From: Pseudomonas sp. NBRC 111124
Lineage (GTDB): Bacteria; Pseudomonadota; Gammaproteobacteria; Pseudomonadales; Pseudomonadaceae
DNA length: 64,000 bases
NCBI RefSeq assembly: GCF_001320245.1
Contig: NZ_BCBA01000021.1
Location: 36,048-100,047 of the forward strand
Direction of reading: 5' to 3'
Position numbers and translations under genes: made by a program. Shown one piece after another: positions 46,627 to 55,498 of this stretch (position 1 is the first letter of the stretch; every line of letters begins with the position of its first letter). The notes beneath the pieces are model-generated. The model searched no databases, was not told the origin of the DNA, and worked only from the letters and a program-made list of their open reading frames with translations.

Positions 46627-47925
46627 ATGCTTCGATCTTGGCGCCTTGCCGCCCTTCTTGGCGGCCTGCTCATGGCTGCGGCCGCTTCGGCGCGGGATAT
46701 CGACGCCGCGAGCTACGGCTACCCCTTGACCAACCCGTTCGAGGCGACCATCGCCACCACGCCGCCGGATCAACGCCCGACCCTGCTCAGCGACGACGAA
46801 ATCGACCAGTCCGACTACAGCCTGAACCTGCGCCCGGAGCGCGAGTTCACCCTGCCCGACAACTTCTGGGCCGTGAAGAAGCTCAAGTACCGCCTGGCGC
46901 GCCAGGACCACGCGGCACCGCTGATCTTCCTCATCGCCGGTACCGGTGCGCCCTACTCCAGCAGCATCAACGAATACCTCAAAAAGCTGTTCTACCAGGC
47001 CGGCTTCCACGTGGTTCAGCTGTCATCGCCGACCAGCTACGACTTCATGAGCGCCGCCTCACGCTTCGCCACCCCCGGCGTCAGCCAGGAAGACGCCGAA
47101 GACATGTACCGGGTGATGCAGGCCGTGCGTGCCCAGCACCCGCGCCTGCCGGTTAGTGAGTACTACCTCACTGGCTACAGCCTGGGTGCGCTGGACGCGG
47201 CCTTCGTCAGCCACCTCGACGAAACCCGCCGCAGTTTCAACTTCAAGCGCGTGTTGCTGCTCAACCCGCCGGTGAACCTGTACACCTCGATCAACAACCT
47301 CGACAAACTGGTGCAGACCCAGGTCAAGGGCATCGACCGCAGCACCACCTTCTATGAGCTGATGCTGGAAAAGCTCACCCGCTACTTCCAGGACAAGGGC
47401 TACATCGACCTCAACGACGCCCTGCTGTATGACTTCCAGCAGTCCAAACAGCACCTGTCCAACGAACAGATGGCCATGCTCATCGGCACCTCGTTCCGCT
47501 TCTCGGCGGCCGACATCGCCTTCACCTCCGACCTGATCAACCGCCGCGGCCTGATCATTCCGCCGAAATTCCCGATCACCGAAGGCAGCAGCCTGACGCC
47601 GTTCTTCAAGCGGGCCCTGCAGTGCGACTTCGATTGCTACATGACCGAGCAGGTGATCCCGATGTGGCGCGCCCGCACCGATGGCAACAGCATCCTGCAA
47701 CTGGTCAACCAGGTCAGCCTGTATGCCTTGGAAGACTACCTGCACAACAGCGACAAGATCGCCGTGATGCACAACGCCGACGACGTCATCCTCGGCCCCG
47801 GTGATATCGGCTTCCTGCGCAAGGTGTTCGGCGATCGCCTGACCCTTTACCCCCATGGAGGCCATTGCGGCAACCTCAATTACCGCGTCAACAGCGACGC
47901 CATGCTGGAGTTCTTCCGTGGCTAA
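46627..47925 (+). CDS. Periplasmic alpha/beta hydrolase coupled to mlaA
   Basis: 432 residues from ATG 46627. A signal peptide covers residues 1-22 (ends AAAASA). A plausible catalytic triad is Ser185 in LTGYSLGALD, Asp385 or 386 in MHNADDVILGPGD and His413 in PHGGHCGN. An oxyanion-region IAGTGAPYSS precedes them. Related entries are sometimes called serine/threonine protein kinase, but no kinase motif is present. The last 8 bases overlap mlaA, so the two are probably translated together. A lipid or ester substrate is inferred from that partner. Confidence 0.72.
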   Translation: MLRSWRLAALLGGLLMAAAASARDIDAASYGYPLTNPFEATIATTPPDQRPTLLSDDEIDQSDYSLNLRPEREFTLPDNFWAVKKLKYRLARQDHAAPLIFLIAGTGAPYSSSINEYLKKLFYQAGFHVVQLSSPTSYDFMSAASRFATPGVSQEDAEDMYRVMQAVRAQHPRLPVSEYYLTGYSLGALDAAFVSHLDETRRSFNFKRVLLLNPPVNLYTSINNLDKLVQTQVKGIDRSTTFYELMLEKLTRYFQDKGYIDLNDALLYDFQQSKQHLSNEQMAMLIGTSFRFSAADIAFTSDLINRRGLIIPPKFPITEGSSLTPFFKRALQCDFDCYMTEQVIPMWRARTDGNSILQLVNQVSLYALEDYLHNSDKIAVMHNADDVILGPGDIGFLRKVFGDRLTLYPHGGHCGNLNYRVNSDAMLEFFRG

Positions 47926-48745
47926 CCCCTACCTCCTCGCAACCGCGCTGCTAGTCGTCGCCGGCAATGCCCTGGCCGCGGAAACCGCGCCACGGGCCAG
48001 CGTGATCGAAGCCGACCCGCAGGTCACTCAAGCGCCGCTGTCACCCGAGGCCGACGGCTTCATCGACCCGCTGCGCGAACTGAAATTCAACCCTGGGCTC
48101 GACCAGCGCGAGTTCGAGCGCTCGACCCTCGAAGCGCTGAACGTGTACGACCCGCTGGAGTCGATGAACCGGCGCATCTACCACTTCAACTACCGCCTCG
48201 ACCAATGGGTGCTGCTGCCACTGGTCAACGGCTACCAGTACGTCACCCCTAGCTTCGTGCGCACTGGAGTGAGCAACTTCTTCAACAACCTGGGTGACGT
48301 GCCAAACCTGTTCAACAGCGTGCTGCAGCTCAAGGCCAAGCGCTCGGCGGAAATCACCGCCCGGCTGATGTTCAACACCATCATCGGTGTGGGTGGTTTG
48401 TGGGACCCGGCTACCAGCATGGGCCTGCCGCGCCAGAGCGAGGACTTTGGCCAGACATTGGGCTTCTATGGCGTGCCAGAAGGGCCGTACCTGATGCTGC
48501 CGGTGCTCGGCCCATCGAACCTGCGCGACACCACCGGGCTGGTGGTGGACTATGCCGGCGAGCAAGCGGTCAATTACCTGAACGTGGCCGAGGCCAGCGA
48601 GCATCACCCGGAGATCTTCGCCTTGCGCGTGGTGGACAAGCGCTACACCACCAAATTCCGCTATGGGCAGCTCAACTCGCCGTTCGAGTATGAAAAGGTG
48701 CGGTATGTGTATACCCAGGCGCGCAAGCTGCAAATTGCCGAGTAA
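47918..48745 (+). CDS. mlaA: MlaA/VacJ family outer-membrane phospholipid transport protein
   Basis: 275 residues from GTG 47918, overlapping the upstream stop by 8 bases. It has the MlaA signature YDPLESMNRRIYHFNYRLDQWVLLP, NFFNNLGDVPNLFN and GLPRQSEDFGQTLGFYGVPEGPYLMLP. The N-terminus looks like a signal peptidase I signal (ends NALA) with no lipobox cysteine, so it may not be a lipoprotein. MlaA removes misplaced phospholipids from the outer leaflet with OmpC/F and the MlaFEDBC system. No other mla genes are in the window. Confidence 0.88.
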   Translation: MANPYLLATALLVVAGNALAAETAPRASVIEADPQVTQAPLSPEADGFIDPLRELKFNPGLDQREFERSTLEALNVYDPLESMNRRIYHFNYRLDQWVLLPLVNGYQYVTPSFVRTGVSNFFNNLGDVPNLFNSVLQLKAKRSAEITARLMFNTIIGVGGLWDPATSMGLPRQSEDFGQTLGFYGVPEGPYLMLPVLGPSNLRDTTGLVVDYAGEQAVNYLNVAEASEHHPEIFALRVVDKRYTTKFRYGQLNSPFEYEKVRYVYTQARKLQIAE

Positions 48746-48757
48746 GCAGGCCCGGCC

Positions 48758-49906
48758 TTAAATGCCCAGGAACTGGCACAGCTCGCGCTTCTTGGCCAGG
48801 GCATCGCGCCGCCCCAGTTCGATCAGCTCGCTGCAATAGCCGGCCTCGAACAGTAAATAGCTCAACACCCCTGCCCCGCTGGTCCGGGTCGCCCCCGGCC
48901 CACGCAGGAACAGGCGCAACGCCGCCGGCAACTCGCGCCGGTGCCGCGCGGCGATCTCGTCCAGCGGTTGGCTGGGCGCTACCACCAGCACTTCGATCGG
49001 CGCCAACCCCAGGCGCCGTGCATCGAGGTGCGCCGGCAACAGCCGGCTGAGGTGGTTGAGCCGCTGCAACAGTTCGATATCGTCTTCGAGGCTGTCGATG
49101 AAAGTGCTGTTGAGCATGTGCGCGCCGATCTGCGCCAGGCTGGGCTGCTGGCCGCTGAACACACGCTGGGTTGGCAACGGCGCCGCCGGGCGCTGCGGGT
49201 TGCCGCTGACCCCGACCACCAGCACCCGGCTGGCACCCAGGTGCAGGGCCGGGCTGATCGGTGCCGACTGGCGCACTGCGCCGTCACCGTAGTACTCATC
49301 GCCCAGACGCACCGGGGCGAACAGCAGCGGGATCGCCGCGCTGGCCAGCAGGTGGTCGATGGTCAACGGCGTGGGCACGCCGATGCGCCGGTGGCGCAGC
49401 CAGGCATCGATGGTGCCGCGGCCCTGGTAGAAGGTCACCGCCTGGCCGCTTTCGTAGCCGAATGCGGTCACGGCGACTGCCCGCAGTTGCTCGGCAGCAA
49501 TGGAGTGGCCGATGCCATCCAGGTCCAGGTGCGACTGCAGCAGGCCGCGCAGGGGGCTGCTGTCGAGCAAGGCCACCGGCACCTGGCCGCCCAGGCCCAG
49601 CAGGCTGTGGCCGACGAAACGGCTGGCCTGGCGCATTACCCCGGGCCAGTCGCTGCGGATGACCAGGCGGCTGCGAAAATTCTGCCAGAAGGTGGTGAGG
49701 CGCTGCACGGCGTCGTTGAAGCGGGTGGCGCCACTGGCCAGGGTCACGGCGTTGATGGCGCCCGCCGAAGTACCGACGATGACCGGGAACGGGTTGTGCG
49801 CACCGGGCGGCAGCAGCTCGGCGATGCCCGCGAGGACGCCGACCTGATAGGCAGCACGGGCGCCACCGCCAGAGAGGATCAGACCGGTTACCGGGGGTGG
49901 TGCCAT
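48758..49906 (-). CDS. Patatin-like phospholipase
   Basis: 382 residues. The oxyanion loop is LSGGGARAAYQVGVL (residues 11-25). The nucleophile Ser47 is in IVGTSAGAIN and the catalytic Asp in YYGDGAVRQ (about 205). There is no signal peptide. Patatins hydrolyse acyl chains from phospholipids. It is convergent with mlaA, 12 bp apart, and lies 64 bp after the acyltransferase gene on the same strand. Confidence 0.87.
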   Translation of the reverse strand: MAPPPVTGLILSGGGARAAYQVGVLAGIAELLPPGAHNPFPVIVGTSAGAINAVTLASGATRFNDAVQRLTTFWQNFRSRLVIRSDWPGVMRQASRFVGHSLLGLGGQVPVALLDSSPLRGLLQSHLDLDGIGHSIAAEQLRAVAVTAFGYESGQAVTFYQGRGTIDAWLRHRRIGVPTPLTIDHLLASAAIPLLFAPVRLGDEYYGDGAVRQSAPISPALHLGASRVLVVGVSGNPQRPAAPLPTQRVFSGQQPSLAQIGAHMLNSTFIDSLEDDIELLQRLNHLSRLLPAHLDARRLGLAPIEVLVVAPSQPLDEIAARHRRELPAALRLFLRGPGATRTSGAGVLSYLLFEAGYCSELIELGRRDALAKKRELCQFLGI

Positions 49907-49970
49907 GGATTGCTTCCTGGATCAGCTGTTTTCAGGCCCGGCCTCTTCGCGGGCACAGGCAACAAACGGC

Positions 49971-50906
49971 TTAGCGTTTTTTCTTGTCGTACAGCCGAGG
50001 CGCACCTTCTGGCCGCGACTTGAAGCGCCGGTGTGCCCACAGGTACTGCTCGGGGCACTCGCGCAACACGCCTTCGACCCACTGGTTGATGCGCAGGCAA
50101 TCGGCTTCTTCGCTCTCACCAGGGAAGCCCTCCAGCGGCGGGTGGATCACCAGACGATAGCCGCTGCCGTCCTCCAGGCGCTTCTGGGTGAACGGAATCA
50201 CCTGCGCCTTGCCCAGCCGGGCGAACTTGGTGGTTGCGGTGACCGTGGCCGCCGGGATACCGAACAACGGCACGAAGATGCTCTGCTTGGCGCCGTAGTC
50301 CTGGTCCGGTGCGTACCAGATCGCGCGGCCCGAGCGCAGCAGCTTCAGCATGCCGCGCACATCATCACGCTCCACGGCCAGCGAATCCAGGTTGTGCCGC
50401 TCACGGCCACTGCGCTGGATGAAGTCGAAAAGCGGGTTGCCATGCTCGCGGTACATGCCGTCGATGGTGTGGGCCTGGCCCAGCAGCGCGGCGCCGATTT
50501 CCAGGGTGGTGAAGTGCACCGCCATCAGGATGGCGCCCTGCCCGGCCTGCTGCGCAGCCTGCAGGTGCTCGATGCCCTCGATATGGGCCAGGCGCGCCAG
50601 GCGGGCCTTGGGCCACCACCAGCTCATGGCCATTTCGAAAAAGGCGATACCGGTGGAGGCGAAGTTGGCCTTGAGCAGCCGCCGCCGTTCGTCGTCGGAC
50701 AGCTCCGGGAAACACAGTTCAAGGTTGCGCGCGGCAATGCGCCGGCGCTCGCCGGCCACACGGTACATCAGCGCGCCCAGGGCACTGCCGAGCCACAGCA
50801 GGGCACGGTACGGCAACTGCACCACCAGCCACAGCAGGCCCAGGCCCAGCCACAGGCCCCAGAATCGCGGGTGGAGGAAGTAGGGTCGAAAACGCGGGCG
50901 TTCCAT
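49971..50906 (-). CDS. LpxL/HtrB-type lipid A secondary acyltransferase
   Basis: 311 residues from ATG 50906. An N-terminal membrane helix (about 16-40) is followed by the HX4E catalytic motif HFTTLE, the YREHGNPLFDFIQRSGRERH stretch and DQDYGAKQSIFVPLFG. It transfers a lauroyl-type chain onto lipid A precursors on the inner face of the inner membrane. Pseudomonas has two such enzymes, and which one this is cannot be decided here. It is divergent from minC. Confidence 0.87.
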   Translation of the reverse strand: MERPRFRPYFLHPRFWGLWLGLGLLWLVVQLPYRALLWLGSALGALMYRVAGERRRIAARNLELCFPELSDDERRRLLKANFASTGIAFFEMAMSWWWPKARLARLAHIEGIEHLQAAQQAGQGAILMAVHFTTLEIGAALLGQAHTIDGMYREHGNPLFDFIQRSGRERHNLDSLAVERDDVRGMLKLLRSGRAIWYAPDQDYGAKQSIFVPLFGIPAATVTATTKFARLGKAQVIPFTQKRLEDGSGYRLVIHPPLEGFPGESEEADCLRINQWVEGVLRECPEQYLWAHRRFKSRPEGAPRLYDKKKR

Positions 50907-50958
50907 TGAAGCTTCCGGCAAGACAAAGGCCGAGCATTCTACAACGGATCGGCACCGG

Positions 50959-50987
50959 TTGCGGCCAACCGGTCTTATCGCTATAAG
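50959..50987 (+). promoter_or_regulatory. Candidate sigma-70 promoter of minC
   Basis: TTGCGG (50959-50964), a 17-bp spacer and TATAAG (50982-50987). Spacing is ideal and it lies about 30 bp before the minC start, leaving a short leader. Confidence 0.55.
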
Positions 50988-51017
50988 TCAGGGCACTTTT
51001 TTCGCAACAAGCCGTCT

Positions 51018-51788
51018 ATGCAGACCATGAGCCCAAACCACACACCCGATACCGCCTCCGTGTTCCAGCTCAAGGGCAGCATGCTCGCCATCACTGTGCT
51101 GGAACTGGGGCGTAACGACCTGGAAGCCCTCGACCGCCAGCTGGCGGCGAAAGTGGCCCAGGCCCCGAATTTCTTCAGCAATACGCCGCTGGTGCTGGCG
51201 CTGGACAAGCTGCCGGCCAACGAAGGGGCGATCGACCTGCCTGGGCTGATGCGTATCTGCCGCCACCATGGCCTGCGGACCTTGGCGATCCGTGCCAACC
51301 GCATCGAGGACATCGCCGCGGCGATCGCCATCGACCTGCCGGTGCTGCCGCCGTCCGGCGCCCGCGAGCGGCCGCTGGAACCCGAACCCGAGGTAAAGAA
51401 GGCCGAGCCCGTCCCTGAGCCGGCCCCGGCTCCGGCGCCAGCCCCCGAACCAGAGGTGCGCCCTACCCGGATCATCACTTCGCCCGTGCGCGGCGGCCAG
51501 CAGATCTACGCCCAGGGTGGCGACCTGATCGTCACCGCCTCGGTCAGCCCGGGTGCGGAACTTCTCGCCGATGGCAACATCCATGTGTACGGCGCCATGC
51601 GCGGCCGCGCCCTGGCCGGGATCAAAGGCAATACCAAGGCGCGTATCTTCTGCCAGCAGATGACCGCCGAAATGGTCTCGATCGCTGGCCAGTACAAGGT
51701 GTGCGAAGACCTGCGCCGCGACCCGCTGTGGGGCGCCGGCGTGCAAGTCAGCCTGTCCGGTGACGTGTTGAACATCACCCGTCTTTAA
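51018..51788 (+). CDS. minC: Septum site-determining protein MinC
   Basis: 256 residues; ATG 51027 is an alternative start. The N-terminal domain (about 15-110) inhibits FtsZ. A Pro/Ala/Glu-rich linker follows ([17 protein letters not shown], about 128-150). The C-terminal beta-helix has [27 protein letters not shown], which binds MinD and FtsZ. It is the first gene of minCDE. Confidence 0.95.
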   Translation: MQTMSPNHTPDTASVFQLKGSMLAITVLELGRNDLEALDRQLAAKVAQAPNFFSNTPLVLALDKLPANEGAIDLPGLMRICRHHGLRTLAIRANRIEDIAAAIAIDLPVLPPSGARERPLEPEPEVKKAEPVPEPAPAPAPAPEPEVRPTRIITSPVRGGQQIYAQGGDLIVTASVSPGAELLADGNIHVYGAMRGRALAGIKGNTKARIFCQQMTAEMVSIAGQYKVCEDLRRDPLWGAGVQVSLSGDVLNITRL

Positions 51789-51851
51789 CGGATACTTGCC
51801 GTCATTTTTAGAGCAACTTTTTTATCTGTTGCCGTTTTTTTGCATTTTGCT

Positions 51852-51865
51852 GGGACACGTGTCCC
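51852..51865. promoter_or_regulatory. Perfect 14-bp palindrome upstream of minD
   Basis: GGGACACGTGTCCC, seven bases mirrored exactly, 23 bp before the minD start codon. It is preceded by a GCAAC...GTTGC inverted repeat around an A/T-rich stretch (about 51812-51828). It could be an operator, a hairpin hiding the minD ribosome-binding site, or a processing site within minCDE mRNA. Confidence 0.55.
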
Positions 51866-51888
51866 GACTTATTTAGGGGTGAAACACC

Positions 51889-52701
51889 TTGGCCAAGATT
51901 CTCGTCGTTACTTCCGGCAAAGGGGGTGTGGGCAAGACCACCACCAGCGCCGCCATCGGCACCGGCCTCGCACTGCGCGGCCACAAGACTGTCATCGTCG
52001 ACTTCGACGTGGGCCTGCGTAACCTCGACCTGATCATGGGCTGCGAGCGCCGCGTGGTGTACGACTTCGTCAACGTGGTCAACGGCGAAGCCAACCTGCA
52101 ACAGGCCCTGATCAAGGACAAGCGCCTCGAGAACCTGTTCGTGCTGGCCGCCAGCCAGACCCGCGACAAGGACGCGCTGACCCAGGAAGGCGTCGAAAAG
52201 GTGCTGATGGAGCTGAAAGAACAGTTCGATTACGTCATCTGCGACTCGCCGGCCGGTATCGAGAAAGGCGCGCACCTGGCGATGTACTTCGCCGACGAAG
52301 CCATTGTCGTGACCAACCCTGAAGTGTCTTCGGTACGTGACTCGGACCGCATGCTGGGCATCCTGTCGAGCAAGTCGCGCCGTTCCGAGAACGGTGAAGA
52401 GCCGATCAAGGAACACCTGCTGATCACCCGTTACCACCCGGAGCGCGTCGAAAAAGGCGAAATGCTCAGCATCGCCGACGTCGAAGAGATCCTGGCGATC
52501 AAACTCAAGGGTGTGATCCCCGAGTCGCAGGCCGTGCTCAAGGCCTCCAACCAGGGTATCCCGGTCATCCTCGACGACCAGAGCGATGCCGGCCAGGCGT
52601 ACAGCGACACGGTCGACCGCCTCCTGGGCAAAGAGAAACCCCTGCGTTTCATCGAAGTGCCGAAGCAAGGATTCTTCGCGCGCCTGTTTGGAGGCAAGTA
52701 A
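51889..52701 (+). CDS. minD: Septum site-determining ATPase MinD
   Basis: 270 residues. The start codon is TTG, with AGGGGTG seven bases upstream; there is no ATG nearby and the protein begins exactly as MinD should (AKILVVTSGKGGVGKTT, the deviant Walker A). It ends in an amphipathic membrane-targeting helix with basic residues (KQGFFARLFGGK). MinD recruits MinC to the membrane and oscillates or is topologically regulated by MinE. Confidence 0.97.
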   Translation: MAKILVVTSGKGGVGKTTTSAAIGTGLALRGHKTVIVDFDVGLRNLDLIMGCERRVVYDFVNVVNGEANLQQALIKDKRLENLFVLAASQTRDKDALTQEGVEKVLMELKEQFDYVICDSPAGIEKGAHLAMYFADEAIVVTNPEVSSVRDSDRMLGILSSKSRRSENGEEPIKEHLLITRYHPERVEKGEMLSIADVEEILAIKLKGVIPESQAVLKASNQGIPVILDDQSDAGQAYSDTVDRLLGKEKPLRFIEVPKQGFFARLFGGK

Positions 52702-52704
52702 ACC

Positions 52705-52959
52705 ATGAACCTTTTTGACTTCTTTCGTGGCAGACAGAAACAGACCAGCGCGTCGGTAGCGAAAGAGCGTCTACAGATCATCGTGGCGCATGAGCGCGGC
52801 CAGCGCAGCGAACCGGACTACCTGCCGGCGCTGCAGAAAGAACTGCTGGAAGTGATCCGCAAGTATGTGAACATCGGCAACGATGATGTGCATATCGAGC
52901 TGGAGAACCAGGGCAGCTGCTCGATTCTGGAGCTGAACATCACCTTGCCTGATCGCTGA
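52705..52959 (+). CDS. minE: Cell division topological specificity factor MinE
   Basis: 84 residues. The N-terminal membrane/MinD-binding part is [31 protein letters not shown]. The dimerisation domain has [21 protein letters not shown]. It starts 3 bp after minD. MinE triggers MinD ATP hydrolysis. Confidence 0.96.
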   Translation: MNLFDFFRGRQKQTSASVAKERLQIIVAHERGQRSEPDYLPALQKELLEVIRKYVNIGNDDVHIELENQGSCSILELNITLPDR

Positions 52960-52973
52960 TCCGGCTAAAAGCT

Positions 52974-53077
52974 GGGGCTGCGTTGCAGCCCATTCGCGGC
53001 ACAAGGCCGCTCCTACAGGGGTTACGCGATCCCTGTAGGAGCGGCCTTGTGCCGCGAATGGGCCGCAAAGCGGCCCC
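52974..53077. repeat. REP inverted pair, type GGAGCGGCCTTGTGTCG
   Basis: 47-bp arms (52974-53020 and 53031-53077) with few mismatches and a 10-bp loop, between minE and rluA on the same strand. A hairpin this long should affect read-through from minCDE. Confidence 0.9.
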
Positions 53078-53111
53078 CGCTGTTTTCCCCCGATATAACC
53101 GAGATCAAGCA

Positions 53112-53747
53112 ATGCCGCTGTCGAATATCCAGATCCTCCATGAAGACGCCGCTGTCCTGGTGATCAACAAACCGACCCTGCTGCTGTCGGTACCCGGCCG
53201 CGCCGAGGACAACAAGGACTGCCTGATCACCCGCCTGCAGGAAAACGGCTACCCGGACGCGCTGATCGTGCACCGCCTGGACTGGGAAACCTCCGGCATC
53301 ATCCTCCTGGCCCGCGATGCCGACAGCCACCGCGAGCTGTCGCGCCAGTTCCACGACCGCGAAACCGAAAAGGCCTACACTGCCTTGTGCTGGGGCCAGC
53401 CGGCGCTGGACAGCGGCAGCATCGACCTGCCCCTGCGCTACGACCCGCCAACCAAGCCACGGCACGTGGTGGACCATGAGCAAGGCAAGCATGCACTGAC
53501 CTTCTGGCGCATCGTCGAGCGCTGCGGGGACCACTGCCGGGTCGAGCTGACGCCGATCACCGGGCGCTCGCACCAGTTGCGCGTGCACATGCTGTCGATC
53601 GGCCATCCGCTGCTGGGCGACCGCCTGTATGCCAACCCAGAGGCGCTGGCAGCCCATGAGCGGCTGTGCCTGCATGCCTCGATGTTGAGCTTCACTCACC
53701 CGGTCAGCGGCGAGCGTTTGAAGTTCGAGTGCCCTGCCCCCTTCTGA
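53112..53747 (+). CDS. rluA: RluA-family pseudouridine synthase
   Basis: 211 residues from ATG 53112. The catalytic Asp is in VHRLDWETSGIILLA. YTALCWGQP and TPITGRSHQLRVHMLSIGHPLLGD are also typical. E. coli RluA (219 residues) modifies U746 of 23S rRNA and U32 of some tRNAs. Position after minE matches rluA in P. aeruginosa. Substrate assignment is by family. Confidence 0.88.
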   Translation: MPLSNIQILHEDAAVLVINKPTLLLSVPGRAEDNKDCLITRLQENGYPDALIVHRLDWETSGIILLARDADSHRELSRQFHDRETEKAYTALCWGQPALDSGSIDLPLRYDPPTKPRHVVDHEQGKHALTFWRIVERCGDHCRVELTPITGRSHQLRVHMLSIGHPLLGDRLYANPEALAAHERLCLHASMLSFTHPVSGERLKFECPAPF

Positions 53748-53791
53748 AGGTATCTGCGCTAAACTCGCGCCACTGCTGTCTGGAGTGAGTT

Positions 53792-55081
53792 ATGCGCGAA
53801 GCACTGAATACCGGCCTGATCGAATTCCTCAAGGCCTCACCGACGCCTTTCCATGCCACCGCCAGCCTGGCCCAGCGCCTGGAGGCGGCCGGCTACCAGC
53901 GCCTGGACGAGCGTGACAGCTGGGCCACGGTGCCGGGCGGGCGCTACTACGTCACCCGCAACGACTCCTCGATCATCGCCATCAAGCTGGGCAAGCAGCC
54001 ACCGCTGCTCAATGGCATCCGCATGGTCGGCGCGCACACCGACAGCCCGTGCCTGCGGGTCAAGCCGCAGCCCGAGCTGCAGCGCCAGGGCTTCCTGCAA
54101 CTGGGCGTGGAAGTGTACGGCGGCGCGCTGCTGGCGCCGTGGTTCGACCGTGACCTGTCGCTGGCCGGGCGGGTCACCTTCCGCCGTGACGGCAAGGTCG
54201 AAAGCCAGCTGATCGACTTCAAGCTGCCGATCGCGATCATCCCCAACCTGGCGATCCACCTGAACCGTACCGCCAATGAAGGCTGGCAGATCAACCCGCA
54301 GAACGAACTGCCGCCGGTTCTGGCCCAGGTGGCCGGTGACGAGCGTATCGACTTCCGCGCCGTGCTCACCGAGCAGCTGGCCCGCGAGCACGACCTCAAC
54401 GCTGACGTGGTGCTGGATTACGAGCTGAGCTTCTACGATACCCAGGATGCTGCATTGATCGGCCTCAATGGCGACTTCATCGCCGGCGCCCGCCTGGACA
54501 ACCTGCTGTCGTGCTATGCCGGCCTGCAGGCGCTGCTGGGTGCCGACAGCGACGAGACCTGCGTGCTGGTGTGCAATGACCATGAAGAAGTCGGCAGCTG
54601 CTCGGCCTGCGGTGCCGACGGCCCGATGCTTGAACAGACTCTGCAGCGCCTGCTGCCGGACGGCGACGCCTATGTGCGCACCATCCAGCGCTCGCTGATG
54701 GTCTCCGCCGACAACGCCCACGGCGTGCACCCCAACTACGCCGACAAGCACGACGGCAACCACGGGCCCAAGCTCAACGCCGGGCCGGTGATCAAGGTCA
54801 ACAACAACCAGCGCTACGCCACCAACAGCGAAACCGCAGGCTTCTTCCGCCACCTGTGCATGGCCGAGGAAGTGCCGGTGCAGAGCTTCGTGGTACGCAG
54901 CGACATGGGCTGTGGCTCGACCATCGGGCCCATTGCCGCCAGTCATCTGGGGGTGCGTACGGTAGACATTGGCTTGCCGACCTTCGCCATGCATTCGATC
55001 CGCGAGCTGTGTGGCAGCCATGACCTGGCGCACCTGGTGAAGGTGCTGAGCGCGTTCTACCGCAGCCGCGAGCTGCCGTAA
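53792..55081 (+). CDS. apeB: M18 family aminopeptidase
   Basis: 429 residues. Metal and catalytic motifs of M18 peptidases are [11 protein letters not shown] (His), [17 protein letters not shown] (bridging Asp), CNDHEEVGS (Glu pair), [12 protein letters not shown] and [12 protein letters not shown] (last His). It is a cytosolic, tetrahedral-dodecamer zinc aminopeptidase, typically preferring acidic or neutral N-terminal residues. Confidence 0.93.
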   Translation: MREALNTGLIEFLKASPTPFHATASLAQRLEAAGYQRLDERDSWATVPGGRYYVTRNDSSIIAIKLGKQPPLLNGIRMVGAHTDSPCLRVKPQPELQRQGFLQLGVEVYGGALLAPWFDRDLSLAGRVTFRRDGKVESQLIDFKLPIAIIPNLAIHLNRTANEGWQINPQNELPPVLAQVAGDERIDFRAVLTEQLAREHDLNADVVLDYELSFYDTQDAALIGLNGDFIAGARLDNLLSCYAGLQALLGADSDETCVLVCNDHEEVGSCSACGADGPMLEQTLQRLLPDGDAYVRTIQRSLMVSADNAHGVHPNYADKHDGNHGPKLNAGPVIKVNNNQRYATNSETAGFFRHLCMAEEVPVQSFVVRSDMGCGSTIGPIAASHLGVRTVDIGLPTFAMHSIRELCGSHDLAHLVKVLSAFYRSRELP

Positions 55082-55094
55082 GATCGGGTTAAGC

Positions 55095-55200
55095 AGGTCC
55101 GGCCTCTTCGCGGGTGAACCCGCTCCCACAAGGTCTCCACACGACTCAAATCCTGTGCGGTCCCTGTGGGAGCGGGTTCACCCGCGAAAGGGCCGGACCT
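55095..55200. repeat. REP inverted pair, type GTGGGAGCGGGT
   Basis: 36-bp arms (55095-55130 and 55165-55200) with one mismatch and a 34-bp loop, just after apeB. The core is a GTGAACC/GGTTCAC variant of the third REP type. Confidence 0.88.
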
Positions 55201-55286
55201 GCAAACAACTGCCCGGGATCAATCCCCGTTCTGCCCAACCCGCTATGCTTGTTGTATGGCCCCCCAAAGCAGAAGGATCGCTGCCC

Positions 55287-55454
55287 ATGTCCCCCTTCCT
55301 CTCACTGTTCGTGCCGGTGTTCCTGTTCCTGATGCTGCTGACCATCGGCTTCAGCCTGCGCGAACGTAATATCGGCGTGGTAATGATGTGGATCGGCACG
55401 CTGGGCATCTTTGGCCTCACCTGCTGGACGATCCTGGAGAAACTGCCGACATAA
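55287..55454 (+). CDS. Small two-helix membrane protein of unknown function
   Basis: 55 residues from ATG 55287, with AGAAGGA about 10 bases upstream. Two hydrophobic helices (about 3-22 and 29-50) are joined by SLRERNIGV. It lies 44 bp before the MscS gene on the same strand. I do not recognise a family. Confidence 0.6.
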   Translation: MSPFLSLFVPVFLFLMLLTIGFSLRERNIGVVMMWIGTLGIFGLTCWTILEKLPT

Positions 55455-55498
55455 ACCTCTACACTCGGTCCATCGTTTGACCTGAGGTAGATTTCCCG

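Noticed and set aside
49930..49955. REP-like half element after the acyltransferase gene
   Set aside because: Only a single GCCTCTTCGCGGGC half is present, without a partner arm, so I did not annotate it as a REP pair.
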